Shown here piece after piece: positions 1-8,898 of a DNA stretch of 64,000 bases. The position numbers were made by a program, and so were the translations under genes. Within the stretch, counting starts at the first letter, position 1; each line of letters begins with the position of its first letter. Under the pieces are notes generated by a model. That model worked only from the letters and a program-made list of their open reading frames with translations. It was not told the DNA's origin and made no database searches. Source of the stretch: Dyella sp. GSA-30 (GTDB lineage: Bacteria > Pseudomonadota > Gammaproteobacteria > Xanthomonadales > Rhodanobacteraceae); NCBI RefSeq assembly GCF_027924605.1, contig NZ_AP027042.1, positions 1,279,524 to 1,343,523 on the forward strand. The letters are read 5' to 3'.

Positions 1-621
1 GCGCGTTACCGCAAGGTTTGGGGCGAGCGCGATGCCAACGACGCGCGCACCGTCGCCAAGACCGTTTTCGGCATGGCGTTGGAGCACCTCAAGGCACTCG
101 ACCGTCCGCGCGAAGCGCTCTATCGCATTTTCTTCTACGACTGCCCGCCCCTGGAAAAGAGCTTCGTCAAACCGATCAGCGGGGACAGCATCGATTTCTC
201 GCGTACCGGGTCGGCCTCGTTCCGTCGCGATCTTCACGATCAGCTACGCCGCCAGCGCAAGCTTGCGCTGCGGCTGGGCCGGCTTGCCGAGCGCGGCGAA
301 TGGCAGCTCAAGCGCTACGCCTATCAGCAGCTGCGCGAAGGCACCCTGCAGTGGGACGACCTGGGCGATGAACATTTCGAGCCCGATATGCGCCAGACCC
401 AGGTCGACATGAAGATCGGCATCGATATCGCCGCGCTGTCGTACAAGAAACAGGTCGACCAGATCATCCTGGTGGCCGGTGACGCGGATTTCATCCCCGC
501 CGCCAAGCTGGCTCGCTACGAGGGCATCGATTTCATCCTCGATCCGATGTGGCAGGGGATCGCGCCGGATCTGCACGAGCACATCGACGGTCTGCAATCG
601 GTCTGCCCACGACCGTTCTGA
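1..621 (+). CDS. NYN-domain protein, 5' end outside the window
   Basis: The reading frame is open from the first base, so the true start lies upstream. The visible 206 residues end in a NYN/LabA-like (PIN-fold) nuclease-type domain: a predicted acidic strand VDMKIGIDIA, then IILVAGDADFIPA, whose GDADF carries the Asp residues that bind metal in this fold, then a closing IDFILDP strand. Proteins of this family are thought to be RNases or RNA-binding proteins. An Arg/Lys-rich helical middle (RRQRKLALRLGRLAERG) may contact nucleic acid. It ends 123 bases before the methyltransferase gene. The molecular target cannot be inferred. Confidence 0.85.
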   Translation, partial: ARYRKVWGERDANDARTVAKTVFGMALEHLKALDRPREALYRIFFYDCPPLEKSFVKPISGDSIDFSRTGSASFRRDLHDQLRRQRKLALRLGRLAERGEWQLKRYAYQQLREGTLQWDDLGDEHFEPDMRQTQVDMKIGIDIAALSYKKQVDQIILVAGDADFIPAAKLARYEGIDFILDPMWQGIAPDLHEHIDGLQSVCPRPF

Positions 622-744
622 CCCGATGGCCGCTTCGTGTGGCGTAATGACAGCCAATCGAAAGGCCCGGTCTACACCATTTGTTGACGTGGCTTGCGGC
701 CTGCCACGTGCTAGCCTTTCTGGCGCCGCGATAAGGAGTTGTCG

Positions 745-1632
745 ATGAAAACCCGTACCACCTTGGTGCTGACTGCATTGCTGGCAACCGGCTGCGCCAT
801 CGCCGCTCCGGCGTTTGCCCAGGAAGCGCAGGATCAACCCGCCGGCGATCTCGTGCCGCCCACCAGCGCGCGCGATTTCACCTCGCAGCAGCTGGACGGC
901 GTGCTTGCCGGCAACTGGCGCTCGGCGGCCAATCGGGCCCGCGACCCGTACCGGCACCCCAAGGCTACGTTGGAGTTCTTCGGCGTTCGCCCCGATTACA
1001 CGGTGGTCGAAATCACCCCCGGCGGTGGCTGGTACACCGAAATTCTTGCGCCGCTGCTGAAAGACAACGGCCATTACGTCGCCGCTGTGCAGAAGCCCTC
1101 CGATAACGAGGCACGTCAGGACGCGAGCGGGCTGCATCAGAAGTTCGCTGCCGATGCGGCGCATTACGGCAAGGCCACCGTGGTCGAGTTCGATCCCAAG
1201 GCGCCGGTATTCGGTGCACCGGGCTCGGCTGACATGGTGCTCACGTTCCGCAACGTGCATAACTGGGTCATGGCCAATACCGCGCCGCAGATGTTCAAGG
1301 CGTTCTTCACGGTACTGCGCCCGGGCGGCGTGCTCGGCGTCGAAGATCATCGCGCGGCCGACAAGGCTTCGGTCGATGCAGTCAAGAAAAGCGGCTACTT
1401 GCCCACGGCCTATGTGATCAAGTTGGCGACCGACGCCGGCTTCAAGCTGGAAGAGACCAGCGAGATCAACGCCAACCCGAAAGACACCAAGGATTATCCG
1501 CAAGGTGTCTGGACGCTGCCGCCCACACTCACCCTGGGTGACAAGGACAAGGCCAAGTACCAGGCGATCGGCGAATCCGACCGCATGACCTTGCGCTTCG
1601 TCAAGCCGGCAACCCCGGTCGCCACTCACTGA
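745..1632 (+). CDS. Exported class I SAM-dependent methyltransferase (COG4798-like)
   Basis: The product has 295 residues. The chosen ATG lies 6 bases after AAGGAG; a TTG two codons upstream overlaps that ribosome site and is less likely. A signal peptide ends near PAFA-QEA, so the protein is probably periplasmic. A Cys in LLATGC resembles a weak lipobox, so a lipoprotein is possible. The core has the SAM-binding motif I variant VVEITPGGGWYTE, then a strand VVEFDP and the later LRPGGVLGVEDH block of class I methyltransferases. An exported methyltransferase is unusual, since SAM is cytoplasmic, but this annotated family (predicted methyltransferase) regularly carries signal sequences. The substrate is unknown. 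Confidence 0.8.
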   Translation: MKTRTTLVLTALLATGCAIAAPAFAQEAQDQPAGDLVPPTSARDFTSQQLDGVLAGNWRSAANRARDPYRHPKATLEFFGVRPDYTVVEITPGGGWYTEILAPLLKDNGHYVAAVQKPSDNEARQDASGLHQKFAADAAHYGKATVVEFDPKAPVFGAPGSADMVLTFRNVHNWVMANTAPQMFKAFFTVLRPGGVLGVEDHRAADKASVDAVKKSGYLPTAYVIKLATDAGFKLEETSEINANPKDTKDYPQGVWTLPPTLTLGDKDKAKYQAIGESDRMTLRFVKPATPVATH

Positions 1633-1637
1633 CAGGC

Positions 1638-1659
1638 GGTGCGTCCTGACCGACGCACC
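1638..1659 (+). other. Short hairpin between methyltransferase and rluE
   Basis: GGTGCGTC (1638-1645) and GACGCACC (1652-1659) form a perfect 8-bp stem with a 6-base loop. It lies 5 bases before the rluE start and 5 bases after the methyltransferase stop. There is no T tract, so it is a weak terminator at best. It could also hinder ribosome access to rluE. Confidence 0.45.
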
Positions 1660-1664
1660 GTGCA

Positions 1665-2204
1665 ATGCGCGCCATGTTGATCGCCTTAAACAAGCCCTAT
1701 GGCGTGCTTTGCCAGTTCACCGATAGCGATGGCCGGCGCACGCTGGCCGAATTCGTCAAGCAGAAAGACGTCTATCCGGCCGGCCGTCTCGATCACGATA
1801 GCGAAGGTTTGCTGTTGCTGACCGACGATGGCGCGCTCGCGCACAAGCTCACCGATCCACGTCATAAAGAGCCCAAGACCTACCTGGTGCAGGTGGACGG
1901 CCAGATCACCGACGAGGCGATCGTGGCGTTACGTCGTGGTGTCGTATTGAACGATGGACCGACGCGGCCGGCGACGGTCGAACATGCGATCGAACCCGAG
2001 TGGTTATGGCCGCGCGATCCGCCGGTGCGTTTTCGCAAGGCGATTCCAACGAGCTGGGTCAGTGTGACATTGAGCGAAGGGCGCAATCGGCAAGTGCGGC
2101 GTATGACTGCGGCTGTTGGTTTTCCCACGCTTCGCTTGATTCGTGTACGCATTGGGCCGTATGCCCTGGACGGTCTTGCGCCGGGTGAATCGCGCAGGGT
2201 TTGA
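1665..2204 (+). CDS. rluE: 23S rRNA pseudouridine synthase RluE
   Basis: This is a 179-residue pseudouridine synthase of the RsuA/RluE family, without an N-terminal S4 domain, as expected for RluE. Diagnostic pieces are [12 protein letters not shown], the catalytic loop [15 protein letters not shown] with the active-site Asp in [37 protein letters not shown], and [12 protein letters not shown] followed by GFPTLRLIR. The match to E. coli RluE, which makes pseudouridine 2457 in 23S rRNA, is close along the whole length. Two ATG codons compete (1665 and 1674); neither has a strong ribosome site, and the second gives MLIALNKP, a more usual start for the fold. Confidence 0.92.
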   Translation: MRAMLIALNKPYGVLCQFTDSDGRRTLAEFVKQKDVYPAGRLDHDSEGLLLLTDDGALAHKLTDPRHKEPKTYLVQVDGQITDEAIVALRRGVVLNDGPTRPATVEHAIEPEWLWPRDPPVRFRKAIPTSWVSVTLSEGRNRQVRRMTAAVGFPTLRLIRVRIGPYALDGLAPGESRRV

Positions 2205-2256
2205 GTGCGATTTCGGTGGGAGCGGCCTCAGAGGACATCTGACTACCTTTCCTATC

Positions 2257-2363
2257 CGTCATTCCGGCGAAGGCCGGAATCCATTCCTCGGCGCAGATGC
2301 TTGCAATGAGCTATCTGACGAGCATGGACCGAAGAATGGATCCCGGCCTTCGCCGGGATGACG
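2257..2363. repeat. REP-like inverted repeat, copy 1
   Basis: Two arms of about 30 bases (2257-2286 and 2334-2363) are near-perfect inverted copies starting CGTCATTCCGGCGAAGGCC and ending GCCGGGATGACG. The arms also contain internal GGCCTTCGCC-type small hairpins. The element sits between the convergent genes rluE and tatD, where it could stop transcription from both sides. Related copies are at 25890, 47876, 49124 and 52424. Confidence 0.85.
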
Positions 2364-2391
2364 ATGAAAACTGAGGTTGTTCGAGAGGGAT

Positions 2392-3186
2392 TTACTCGTC
2401 CTCTATCCCGAAAAACGCCTCCGCCGTAGCCGTACTCTGTGCAGCGGTAACTTCGGCAGCCTCACCGCGATCACGCGCAATTTCCTGGCAGATATGCCGC
2501 AGATACATCGGCTCGTTGCGCCGGTGCGAAGGCTGCGGACGCACGTTGCGTGGCAGCAGATACGGTGCATCCGTTTCGATCATCAGCCGGTTGGCCGGAA
2601 TCTCGCGGACCAGCTCACGCAAGTGCAACCCGCGGCGTTCGTCGCAGATCCAGCCGGTGATGCCGATATGGCAATCGAGCGCGAGATAGTCACGTAGCGC
2701 CTCGCTGGTATCGGTAAAACAATGCACGACGGCGGCGGGGACGCGATCGCGATAGCGCTTCAGCAGCGCAATAAAATCCGCGTGTGCATCGCGCTGGTGC
2801 AGGAACAAGGGCTTGCCCAGATCCGCGGCAATCTTCAACTGCTTCTCGAAGACCTCGAGCTGCACGTCGCGCGGCGAGTAGTTGCGGTGATAGTCCAGGC
2901 CCGTCTCACCGACGGCACGCACTTGCGGCTGGGTCGCCAGCTCGCGCAGGCGCGCGTCGGTCGCGTCGTCGTAATCGATCGCATGGTGCGGATGCACACC
3001 AGCCGTGGCGTACAGGCGACCCGGATAGCGCTGGGCCAGCTGCAGCGCATGCTCGCTGCCATCGCGCGAGGCACCCGTCACCACCATGCGGGTCACGCCC
3101 TGTGCCTGGGCACGTGCCAGCACCTCGTCGAAGTCGTGGTGAAAAGACTCGTGCGTGAGGTTGGCGCCGATATCGATCAGTTGCAT
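2392..3186 (-). CDS. tatD: TatD-type metal-dependent DNase
   Basis: The product has 264 residues and matches E. coli TatD closely (260 residues). It begins MQLIDIGANLTHESF, the form typical of TatD itself rather than the DTHCHL of YcfH/YjjV. Metal-site and fold motifs follow in order: TAGVHPHH, GETGLDYHRN, LFLHQRDAH, VVHCFTDT, IGITGWICDERRG and IETDAPYLLPR. It is expected to be a Mg-dependent 3'-5' exonuclease with a TIM-barrel amidohydrolase fold. A longer frame extends 25 codons upstream, but homology begins at this ATG. The gene is divergent from the protease gene. Confidence 0.93.
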   Translation of the reverse strand: MQLIDIGANLTHESFHHDFDEVLARAQAQGVTRMVVTGASRDGSEHALQLAQRYPGRLYATAGVHPHHAIDYDDATDARLRELATQPQVRAVGETGLDYHRNYSPRDVQLEVFEKQLKIAADLGKPLFLHQRDAHADFIALLKRYRDRVPAAVVHCFTDTSEALRDYLALDCHIGITGWICDERRGLHLRELVREIPANRLMIETDAPYLLPRNVRPQPSHRRNEPMYLRHICQEIARDRGEAAEVTAAQSTATAEAFFGIEDE

Positions 3187-3473
3187 GAAAAGGCCGCTTG
3201 GAAAACCGCCATTGTCCCAGAGCCGATGCAGGCCGGCCAAATCACGGCCTGTAGGTGCCACGGCACGAAATTGCGAACGGCGTCCCTATTCGCAAAAGCT
3301 TACGCTTGTAGCTTGGTCATTCGGTGCGCCGGGACGGTTCACCTGGAAGGGGATATTCCAGCGAAGTTTCAATGGCTTGCAAAGACCGCCCGCTGACAGG
3401 GGCTGTGGAGGGTCTTATCGCAGGGACCGCGGCAGGCACTTCGCTCCTTATCGACAATGAGAGGGATAGACGA

Positions 3474-5096
3474 ATGAATCAGCGTTCCCAGATGAAGTTG
3501 CTGGTGGCTTCCATGCTTATGGCGATGGGCTTGCCGGCGGTAGCGGCCGATATTTCGGCCAATACCAGCCGATTCGATCTGAGCTCGGTCCAGGAAAATC
3601 AGACCTACGATCATTTTGTCGTGCTTTATCGCGACGGCAGCACCGAGCGGGTACAGCCGACGGCGGCTGTGCAGTCTCTCAATGCCGCCGCGGCGCGTGC
3701 CAACCTGGTCGATCAGGCCGGGGCCGGCGCACAGACGCTGCGCAGCGGCGGCCGTTTGCTCAATGTGAGCTATGGGCATCGCCTGGCGATCGGCGGCGAC
3801 GTCGTCACCACCTCGCGCCGGTTGAACGCGGCCGAAACCCGCCAGTTCGTGCAGCAGCTGGCAGCCGATCCGGCGGTGGAGTTCGTGCAGCCCGATTACA
3901 TGCGCCAGGCGGTAGATCGCCCGACCATTTCGCCGGCAGGGGCGGCGACCTTCACCGTGCCTAACGACCAGTACTACGCGGGCTACCAATGGGACTACCT
4001 CTCGCCCGGTGGTACCGGCTTCAGCGACAGCAGCCTGGGCACGTCGGTCGCCAATTGGGGCGGCGCCAACATCCAGCAGGCCTGGACCCTGGCCGATGGC
4101 ACCGGTGTGGTGATCGCAAGCCTGGACACGGGCGTGACCAATCATCCGGACCTGGATCTCACGCTGGCGAGCGCAGGCTACGACTTCATCACCGACCATA
4201 CGGTTTCGGGCCGCAGCACGAATGGCCGTGTTGCCGGAGGCTGGGATACGGGCGACTGGACTACCGCGGGTCAGTGCGGTGCCGGCCAGGCCGCCGAGGC
4301 CAGCAGCTGGCATGGCACCCACGTATTCGGCACGGCCGGCGGCGAGCTGACCAACAACAGCACCGGCATGGTGGGGACGGCTTTCGGCGCCAAGGTACTG
4401 CCGGTACGCGTACTGGGGCATTGCGGCGGATCCGACAGCGATATCGCCGATGCGATTACCTGGGCCTCAGGCGGCCATGTCACCGGCGTACCCGACAACG
4501 CCAACCCGGCCAAGGTCATCAGCCTCAGCCTGGGCGGTTCGGGCACCTGTTCGTCCAGTTCGGTGCTCGGTCGCGCCATTACCGGTGCAACCGGTCGCGG
4601 CACCGCCGTGGTCGTCGCTGCGGGCAACAGCAACGCCAACGTATCGGGCTTCTCGCCGGCCAATTGCGCCGGTGTGGTTGCTGTGGCGGCCACCGGCATC
4701 ACCAGCAAGCGCGCGTTTTACTCCAACTATGGCAACGGCATTACGCTCGCCGCGCCCGGTGGCGGCGTATATCAAAACGACGGTTCCAGTGGCACGCAGG
4801 CTACGACCGGCTTCATCTGGTCGACCATCAATGCCGGCTCGACCACGCCGACCACCTCGACCTATGGCGGCATGGCCGGTACGTCGCAAGCCACGCCTCA
4901 TGTCGCCGGTACGGTGGCCTTGATGCAGAGCTATCGCCTCGCGCTGGGCAAGACCCTGCTTACGACAGCGCAAGTGACCAGTCTGTTACGTTCCTCGGCG
5001 ACGGTGTTCCATGTCACGCCGCCATCGAACCGGCAGATCGGCACGGGCATTCTCAACGCTTATGCTGCAGTGCAAGCAGCCGGAGCACAGCCGTAA
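3474..5096 (+). CDS. Secreted S8 (subtilisin-like) serine protease
   Basis: The preproprotein has 540 residues. The ATG follows GAGAGGG; a longer in-frame extension upstream lacks a ribosome site and would bury the signal peptide. A signal peptide ends near GLPAVAA, followed by an inhibitor-type propeptide (roughly residues 30-150, ending FVQPDYMRQ). The catalytic triad is visible: Asp218 in ASLDTGV, His280 in WHGTHV and Ser471 in GTSQATPHVAG. There is no C-terminal PPC or autotransporter domain, so the protein most likely leaves the cell through the type II system encoded just downstream. The 287 bases upstream hold no other gene; no convincing -35/-10 pair was found there. Confidence 0.93.
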   Translation: MNQRSQMKLLVASMLMAMGLPAVAADISANTSRFDLSSVQENQTYDHFVVLYRDGSTERVQPTAAVQSLNAAAARANLVDQAGAGAQTLRSGGRLLNVSYGHRLAIGGDVVTTSRRLNAAETRQFVQQLAADPAVEFVQPDYMRQAVDRPTISPAGAATFTVPNDQYYAGYQWDYLSPGGTGFSDSSLGTSVANWGGANIQQAWTLADGTGVVIASLDTGVTNHPDLDLTLASAGYDFITDHTVSGRSTNGRVAGGWDTGDWTTAGQCGAGQAAEASSWHGTHVFGTAGGELTNNSTGMVGTAFGAKVLPVRVLGHCGGSDSDIADAITWASGGHVTGVPDNANPAKVISLSLGGSGTCSSSSVLGRAITGATGRGTAVVVAAGNSNANVSGFSPANCAGVVAVAATGITSKRAFYSNYGNGITLAAPGGGVYQNDGSSGTQATTGFIWSTINAGSTTPTTSTYGGMAGTSQATPHVAGTVALMQSYRLALGKTLLTTAQVTSLLRSSATVFHVTPPSNRQIGTGILNAYAAVQAAGAQP

Positions 5097-5132
5097 AGTA
5101 GTCAACGGCAGACTCGGAAGTACAGAAATCGG

Positions 5133-5164
5133 CCGGCGTCCTCAGGGGCGCCGGTTTTATTTTT
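5133..5164 (+). terminator. Rho-independent terminator after the protease
   Basis: CCGGCG and CGCCGG arms extend to a 9-bp stem with one G-T pair and a TCAG loop (5133-5154). The run TTTTATTTTTAT follows directly. This separates the protease from the secretion operon. Confidence 0.9.
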
Positions 5165-5310
5165 ATCGCGCCGATTCCTACGCTGCGTTTAGCGATGCAA
5201 CGCTCGCGTAACCCCGGACGAATATGTTAACTATGCATCTCTCTGCACCTTCCGGGGGCGATGCATGGAGCATCGTGGGTGCGAATCGTTATTGGATGCG
5301 GGGTGAGAAC

Positions 5311-7047
5311 ATGTCGGCAGCCACACTAAAGCCGGCGACCAACCAGACCGTTGCGGCGACCCAAGACCGCGAAGTGGCGGTCTGTTCGTTGCTGGTCGCC
5401 AAAGGTCGACTCAAGGACGGCGACCTTGTCAGGGCGCGGCGTCTGCATGAGGAATCACCCGAGGGCACGCTGACCGGGCTGATGGCTCGGTTGGGTCTGG
5501 TGTCCGAGCGCGATCTGGCCGAAGCCTGGTCCGAATACCTGGGCGCACCGTTGCTGGCCGCGCGCGAAGCGCCGGAGTTACCGCCGCCCGAAGTCGATAT
5601 CTCGTTGCGCTTCCTCAAGCAGCAACACGTGGTTCCAGTGCGCGATGGCGAGGACGGTCTGGCCTTGATGGTTGCCGATCCGGCCGATCCATACCCGGTG
5701 CATGCGGTCGAATTGGCGACGGGGCGTCCGGTGGCCTTGCGCATCGGCCTGCGTTCGGAAATCGATGACCTGATCGAACGTTATTACGGCTCCGGTCGTT
5801 CGGCGATGGGCACCATCGTCGAGAATCTCGATGGCAGCGCCGCGGTCGAGGACGATGTCGAGCATCTGCGCGATCTCGCCTCCGAAGCGCCGGTGATTCG
5901 CCTGGTGAACCTGATCCTGCAGCGCGCCGTCGAACAGCGCGCGTCGGACGTGCACATCGAACCGTTCGAAAATCGCCTGAAAGTGCGCTACCGCATCGAC
6001 GGTGTGCTGCACGAAGTGGAAGCGCCGCCGGCCAGCTCCACCGCCGCGGTCATTTCGCGCGTCAAGATCATGGCCAAGCTCAATATCGCCGAGCGCCGGC
6101 TGCCACAGGACGGCCGTATCCAGCTGCGCGTGCAAGGCAAGGAGCTCGATCTTCGCGTGTCCACCGTGCCGACCAGCTTCGGCGAGTCGGTGGTGATGCG
6201 TATTCTCGATCGCGAATCGGTGGTGTTCGATTTCGCTTCGCTCGGTTTCACAGACAACTTCCAGCAACGCTTCGTCGACGTGCTCGATCGCCCGCACGGC
6301 ATTCTGCTGGTGACCGGTCCCACCGGTTCGGGCAAGACCACCACGCTTTATACGGCGCTGTCGCAGATCAACACGCCGGACGTGAAGATCATCACGGTCG
6401 AAGACCCGGTTGAATACCAGATCGAAGGTATCAACCAGATCCAGGTGAAGCCGCAGATCGGACTGGATTTCGCCGGTGCGCTGCGTTCGATCGTGCGACA
6501 GGATCCGGACGTGATCATGATCGGCGAAATGCGCGATCTGGAAACCTGCCGCATCGCGATCCAGTCCGCGCTCACCGGCCACTTGGTGTTGTCCACCCTG
6601 CATACCAACAGCGCAGCGGGCGGCATTACCCGTCTGCTCGACATGGGTGTGGAGGATTACCTGCTCGGCTCGACCGTCAACGGCATCCTGGCGCAGCGAC
6701 TGGTGCGCCGTCTCGATCCGGAGACCGCAACTTCCTACGAGGCGCTGCCGGAAGTCATCGAGCAGTTCGAGTTGCACAAATACACCGACGAACGGCCGAT
6801 CCGCCTGTGGAAGCCGGGCACCAGCACGGCCAATCCCACCGGTTATCGTGGCCGCCGCGCCATCATGGAATTCCTGGTGATGACCGACCCGTTGCGCCGC
6901 CTGGTGATGCAGCGCGCCGATGCGGGCGAAATCGAGCGCCAGGCACGTGTCGAAGGCATGCGCACGATGTACGAGGACGGCATTGCCAAGGCAGTGGCCG
7001 GCATCACCACCATCGAGGAGGTGCTGCGTGTCACGCAGGAAAGCTGA
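5311..7047 (+). CDS. gspE: Type II secretion ATPase GspE (XpsE-like)
   Basis: This 578-residue cytoplasmic AAA-type ATPase powers pseudopilus assembly. The ATG at 5311 follows GGGGTGAG; a 29-codon upstream extension has no homology. An N-terminal T2SSE_N domain (about residues 20-160) that binds GspL precedes the catalytic part. Walker A is GPTGSGKTT near residue 336 and Walker B-type VIMIGEMRD near 401, with the Asp box EDPVEYQ between. The stretch after QRLVRRL has no cysteines at all, so the four-Cys zinc motif of most GspE proteins is absent; I recall the same for Xanthomonas XpsE. It is the first gene of the operon and is set off from gspF by 172 bases. Confidence 0.96.
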   Translation: MSAATLKPATNQTVAATQDREVAVCSLLVAKGRLKDGDLVRARRLHEESPEGTLTGLMARLGLVSERDLAEAWSEYLGAPLLAAREAPELPPPEVDISLRFLKQQHVVPVRDGEDGLALMVADPADPYPVHAVELATGRPVALRIGLRSEIDDLIERYYGSGRSAMGTIVENLDGSAAVEDDVEHLRDLASEAPVIRLVNLILQRAVEQRASDVHIEPFENRLKVRYRIDGVLHEVEAPPASSTAAVISRVKIMAKLNIAERRLPQDGRIQLRVQGKELDLRVSTVPTSFGESVVMRILDRESVVFDFASLGFTDNFQQRFVDVLDRPHGILLVTGPTGSGKTTTLYTALSQINTPDVKIITVEDPVEYQIEGINQIQVKPQIGLDFAGALRSIVRQDPDVIMIGEMRDLETCRIAIQSALTGHLVLSTLHTNSAAGGITRLLDMGVEDYLLGSTVNGILAQRLVRRLDPETATSYEALPEVIEQFELHKYTDERPIRLWKPGTSTANPTGYRGRRAIMEFLVMTDPLRRLVMQRADAGEIERQARVEGMRTMYEDGIAKAVAGITTIEEVLRVTQES

Positions 7048-7142
7048 CCGGCATGATGCCGGTCTGGCCTGGAAGGCCCAAGCAGTTCTCAAAACTTTAC
7101 CCGCAAGTCGCGAACTACAAGCCGCTTCCCGCAGTCACAACT

Positions 7143-7162
7143 CATGGCGCCTTTGCGCCATG
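7143..7162 (+). other. Hairpin in the gspE-gspF gap
   Basis: CATGGCGC (7143-7150) and GCGCCATG (7155-7162) form a perfect 8-bp stem with a CTTT loop. It lies 58 bases before gspF. No T tract follows, so it is more likely an RNA-stability or translation element than a terminator. The rest of the 172-base gap holds no gene. Confidence 0.45.
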
Positions 7163-7219
7163 GGCGGCCGCTTGCCGTTCACTTTCGCTTGTTCACCTTC
7201 ACTCGCGCGTTCCTAGCCC

Positions 7220-8437
7220 ATGGCTCAGTTTCGATATCGAGCGGTCAACGACTCCGGCGAAATACTGCAGGGGCAGATGGAGGCGTCCAGCGTCGACGAG
7301 GTGATCAGCCGCCTGCAGGAACAGGGCAGCACCCCGCTCGATGCCCGTATGGCCGATGCGGCAGCCGGTGGCAGCGGTATGGCCGCGCTGTTCAAGCGCG
7401 GCCCGTTCACCGGCGATCAGCTGGCCCAATTCACGCACCAGCTGGCGACCCTGCTTGGCGCCGGCCAGCCATTGGACCGCGCACTGGGCATCCTGTTGGA
7501 GCTGCCCGAGGGCGAGCGCGCCAAGAAGATGGTCGAGCGCATTCGCGATCGCGTGCGCGGCGGTACGCCGTTGTCGCAGGCGCTGGAAGAAGAACACGGC
7601 GTGTTCCCCAAGCTTTACATCAGCCTGGTGCGCGCCGGCGAAGCGGGCGGCTCGCTCGAAGACACGCTGCGCCGCCTGGCCGATTACCTCGAACGGTCGC
7701 AGCAATTGCGCGGCAGCATCATCAATGCGTTGATCTATCCGGCCATCCTGATGTTCGGCGTGCTCGGTTCGCTGGTGCTGCTGCTGGCGTACGTGGTGCC
7801 GCAGTTCGTGCCGATCTTCGAAGACATGCGCGTGCCGATCCCGTTTATCACCAAGGCCGTGCTCGCGGTCGGCGAAGTCATGCACTCATGGTGGTGGCTG
7901 ATCATTGCAGCGATCGTGGTCGGCACCTTGATCTGGCGCGCGCGCATGCGCGATCCAGTCACGCGGCTGGCCTGGCACGCGAAGCTGTTGACCATGCGCC
8001 TGGTCGGGCCGCTGCTGCTGAAAATCGAGACCGCACGCATCGCGCGCACGCTGGGCACGCTGCTGAAAAACGGCGTACCGCTGCTCTCGTCGTTGGGTAT
8101 CTCGCGCCAGGTCACGTCCAACCGCGCGCTGGACGAAGCACTCGCCCAGGCTGCCGAACAAGTCAAAGGCGGCTCGGGTCTGAGCCTCGCGCTGTCGCAA
8201 TCGCAACGTTTTCCGCGCCTCGCCCTGCAGATGGTGCAGGTGGGCGAAGAAGCCGGTCAGCTCGACACCATGTTGCTCAAAGTCGCCGACACCTTCGATC
8301 TGGAAGCCAAGCGCTCGATCGATCGTCTGTTGGCAGCATTGGTGCCGGCGTTGACCATCGTCATGACCATTCTGGTGGCGATCATCATGGCAGCGATCAT
8401 GCTGCCCTTGCTCAGCCTTACCAGCAATATTCAGTAA
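7220..8437 (+). CDS. gspF: Type II secretion inner-membrane protein GspF
   Basis: The 405-residue product has the two-repeat T2SSF layout. It begins MAQFRYRAVN and carries a cytoplasmic domain with FTHQLATLLGAGQPLDRAL. Three membrane helices follow: YPAILMFGVLGSLVLLLAYV, WWLIIAAIVVGTLIW and, near the C-terminus, PALTIVMTILVAIIMAAIML. A second cytoplasmic repeat has ARTLGTLLKNGVPLLSSL. GspF is the polytopic platform that links GspE to pseudopilin polymerisation. The ATG is 172 bases from gspE, and a hairpin lies in that gap. Confidence 0.96.
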   Translation: MAQFRYRAVNDSGEILQGQMEASSVDEVISRLQEQGSTPLDARMADAAAGGSGMAALFKRGPFTGDQLAQFTHQLATLLGAGQPLDRALGILLELPEGERAKKMVERIRDRVRGGTPLSQALEEEHGVFPKLYISLVRAGEAGGSLEDTLRRLADYLERSQQLRGSIINALIYPAILMFGVLGSLVLLLAYVVPQFVPIFEDMRVPIPFITKAVLAVGEVMHSWWWLIIAAIVVGTLIWRARMRDPVTRLAWHAKLLTMRLVGPLLLKIETARIARTLGTLLKNGVPLLSSLGISRQVTSNRALDEALAQAAEQVKGGSGLSLALSQSQRFPRLALQMVQVGEEAGQLDTMLLKVADTFDLEAKRSIDRLLAALVPALTIVMTILVAIIMAAIMLPLLSLTSNIQ

Positions 8438-8457
8438 CCGAACGGAGGAATCCACAA

Positions 8458-8898
8458 ATGACGCAGATGATGCAAAGAACCACCAGGACAGCACGGTCGC
8501 TCCGTTCGGGCGGTTTTACGTTGCTGGAAATGCTCGCTGTGATCGTGTTGATCGGCATCATCGGTGCCGTGGTCGTCACCGGTGTCGGCAAGAACGTCGA
8601 CAAGGGCAAATACGGCGCCGGCAAGGCACAGCTGACCACGCTCAGCCAGAAGATCGAAAACTACGCGCTCGACAACGGCTCGCCGCCGCAGCAGTTGGGC
8701 GACCTGCTGGCCAAGCCGGCCAACGCGCGCAACTGGCAGGGCCCGTACGTCAAGGAATCGGAAATGCATGACCCGTGGGGCCATGACTTTGGCTACAAAT
8801 ATCCCGGCGACCATGGCAGTTTCGATCTGATCTTCTACGGCCAGGACGGCCAACCCGGCGGCGACGGCTACAACGCGGACGTCGGTAACTGGCAGTGA
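8458..8898 (+). CDS. gspG: Major pseudopilin GspG
   Basis: The 146-residue precursor has a ribosome site GGAGGA ending 8 bases before the ATG. A basic leader MTQMMQRTTRTARSLRSGG is followed by the prepilin peptidase site G19/F20 and FTLLEM, with the conserved Glu at +5. A hydrophobic N-terminal helix (LAVIVLIGIIGAVVVTGVG) follows. The C-terminal part has WQGPYV, DPWGHDFGYKYPG and GGDGYNADVGNW, the calcium-binding signature of GspG. It forms the body of the pseudopilus. The prepilin peptidase (GspO/PilD) is not in this window. Confidence 0.96.
   Translation: MTQMMQRTTRTARSLRSGGFTLLEMLAVIVLIGIIGAVVVTGVGKNVDKGKYGAGKAQLTTLSQKIENYALDNGSPPQQLGDLLAKPANARNWQGPYVKESEMHDPWGHDFGYKYPGDHGSFDLIFYGQDGQPGGDGYNADVGNWQ

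Noticed and set aside
244-1665. A 473-codon minus-strand frame across the methyltransferase region
   Set aside because: It lies opposite two clearly homologous plus-strand genes, is full of His/Arg/Gly runs typical of reverse-frame translation of GC-rich DNA, and has no recognisable domain.
2257-2363. Possible CRISPR repeat
   Set aside because: The repeated CGTCAT units are inverted pairs scattered singly, not regularly spaced direct repeats with unique spacers.
3344-3361. TGGAA-N7-TTCCA upstream of the protease as a further IolR-like site
   Set aside because: The spacer is 7 bases rather than 6 and the gene has no link to inositol use.
3369-4421. A long minus-strand frame opposite the secreted protease
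   Set aside because: It is the complement of a gene with a complete catalytic triad; no independent features.
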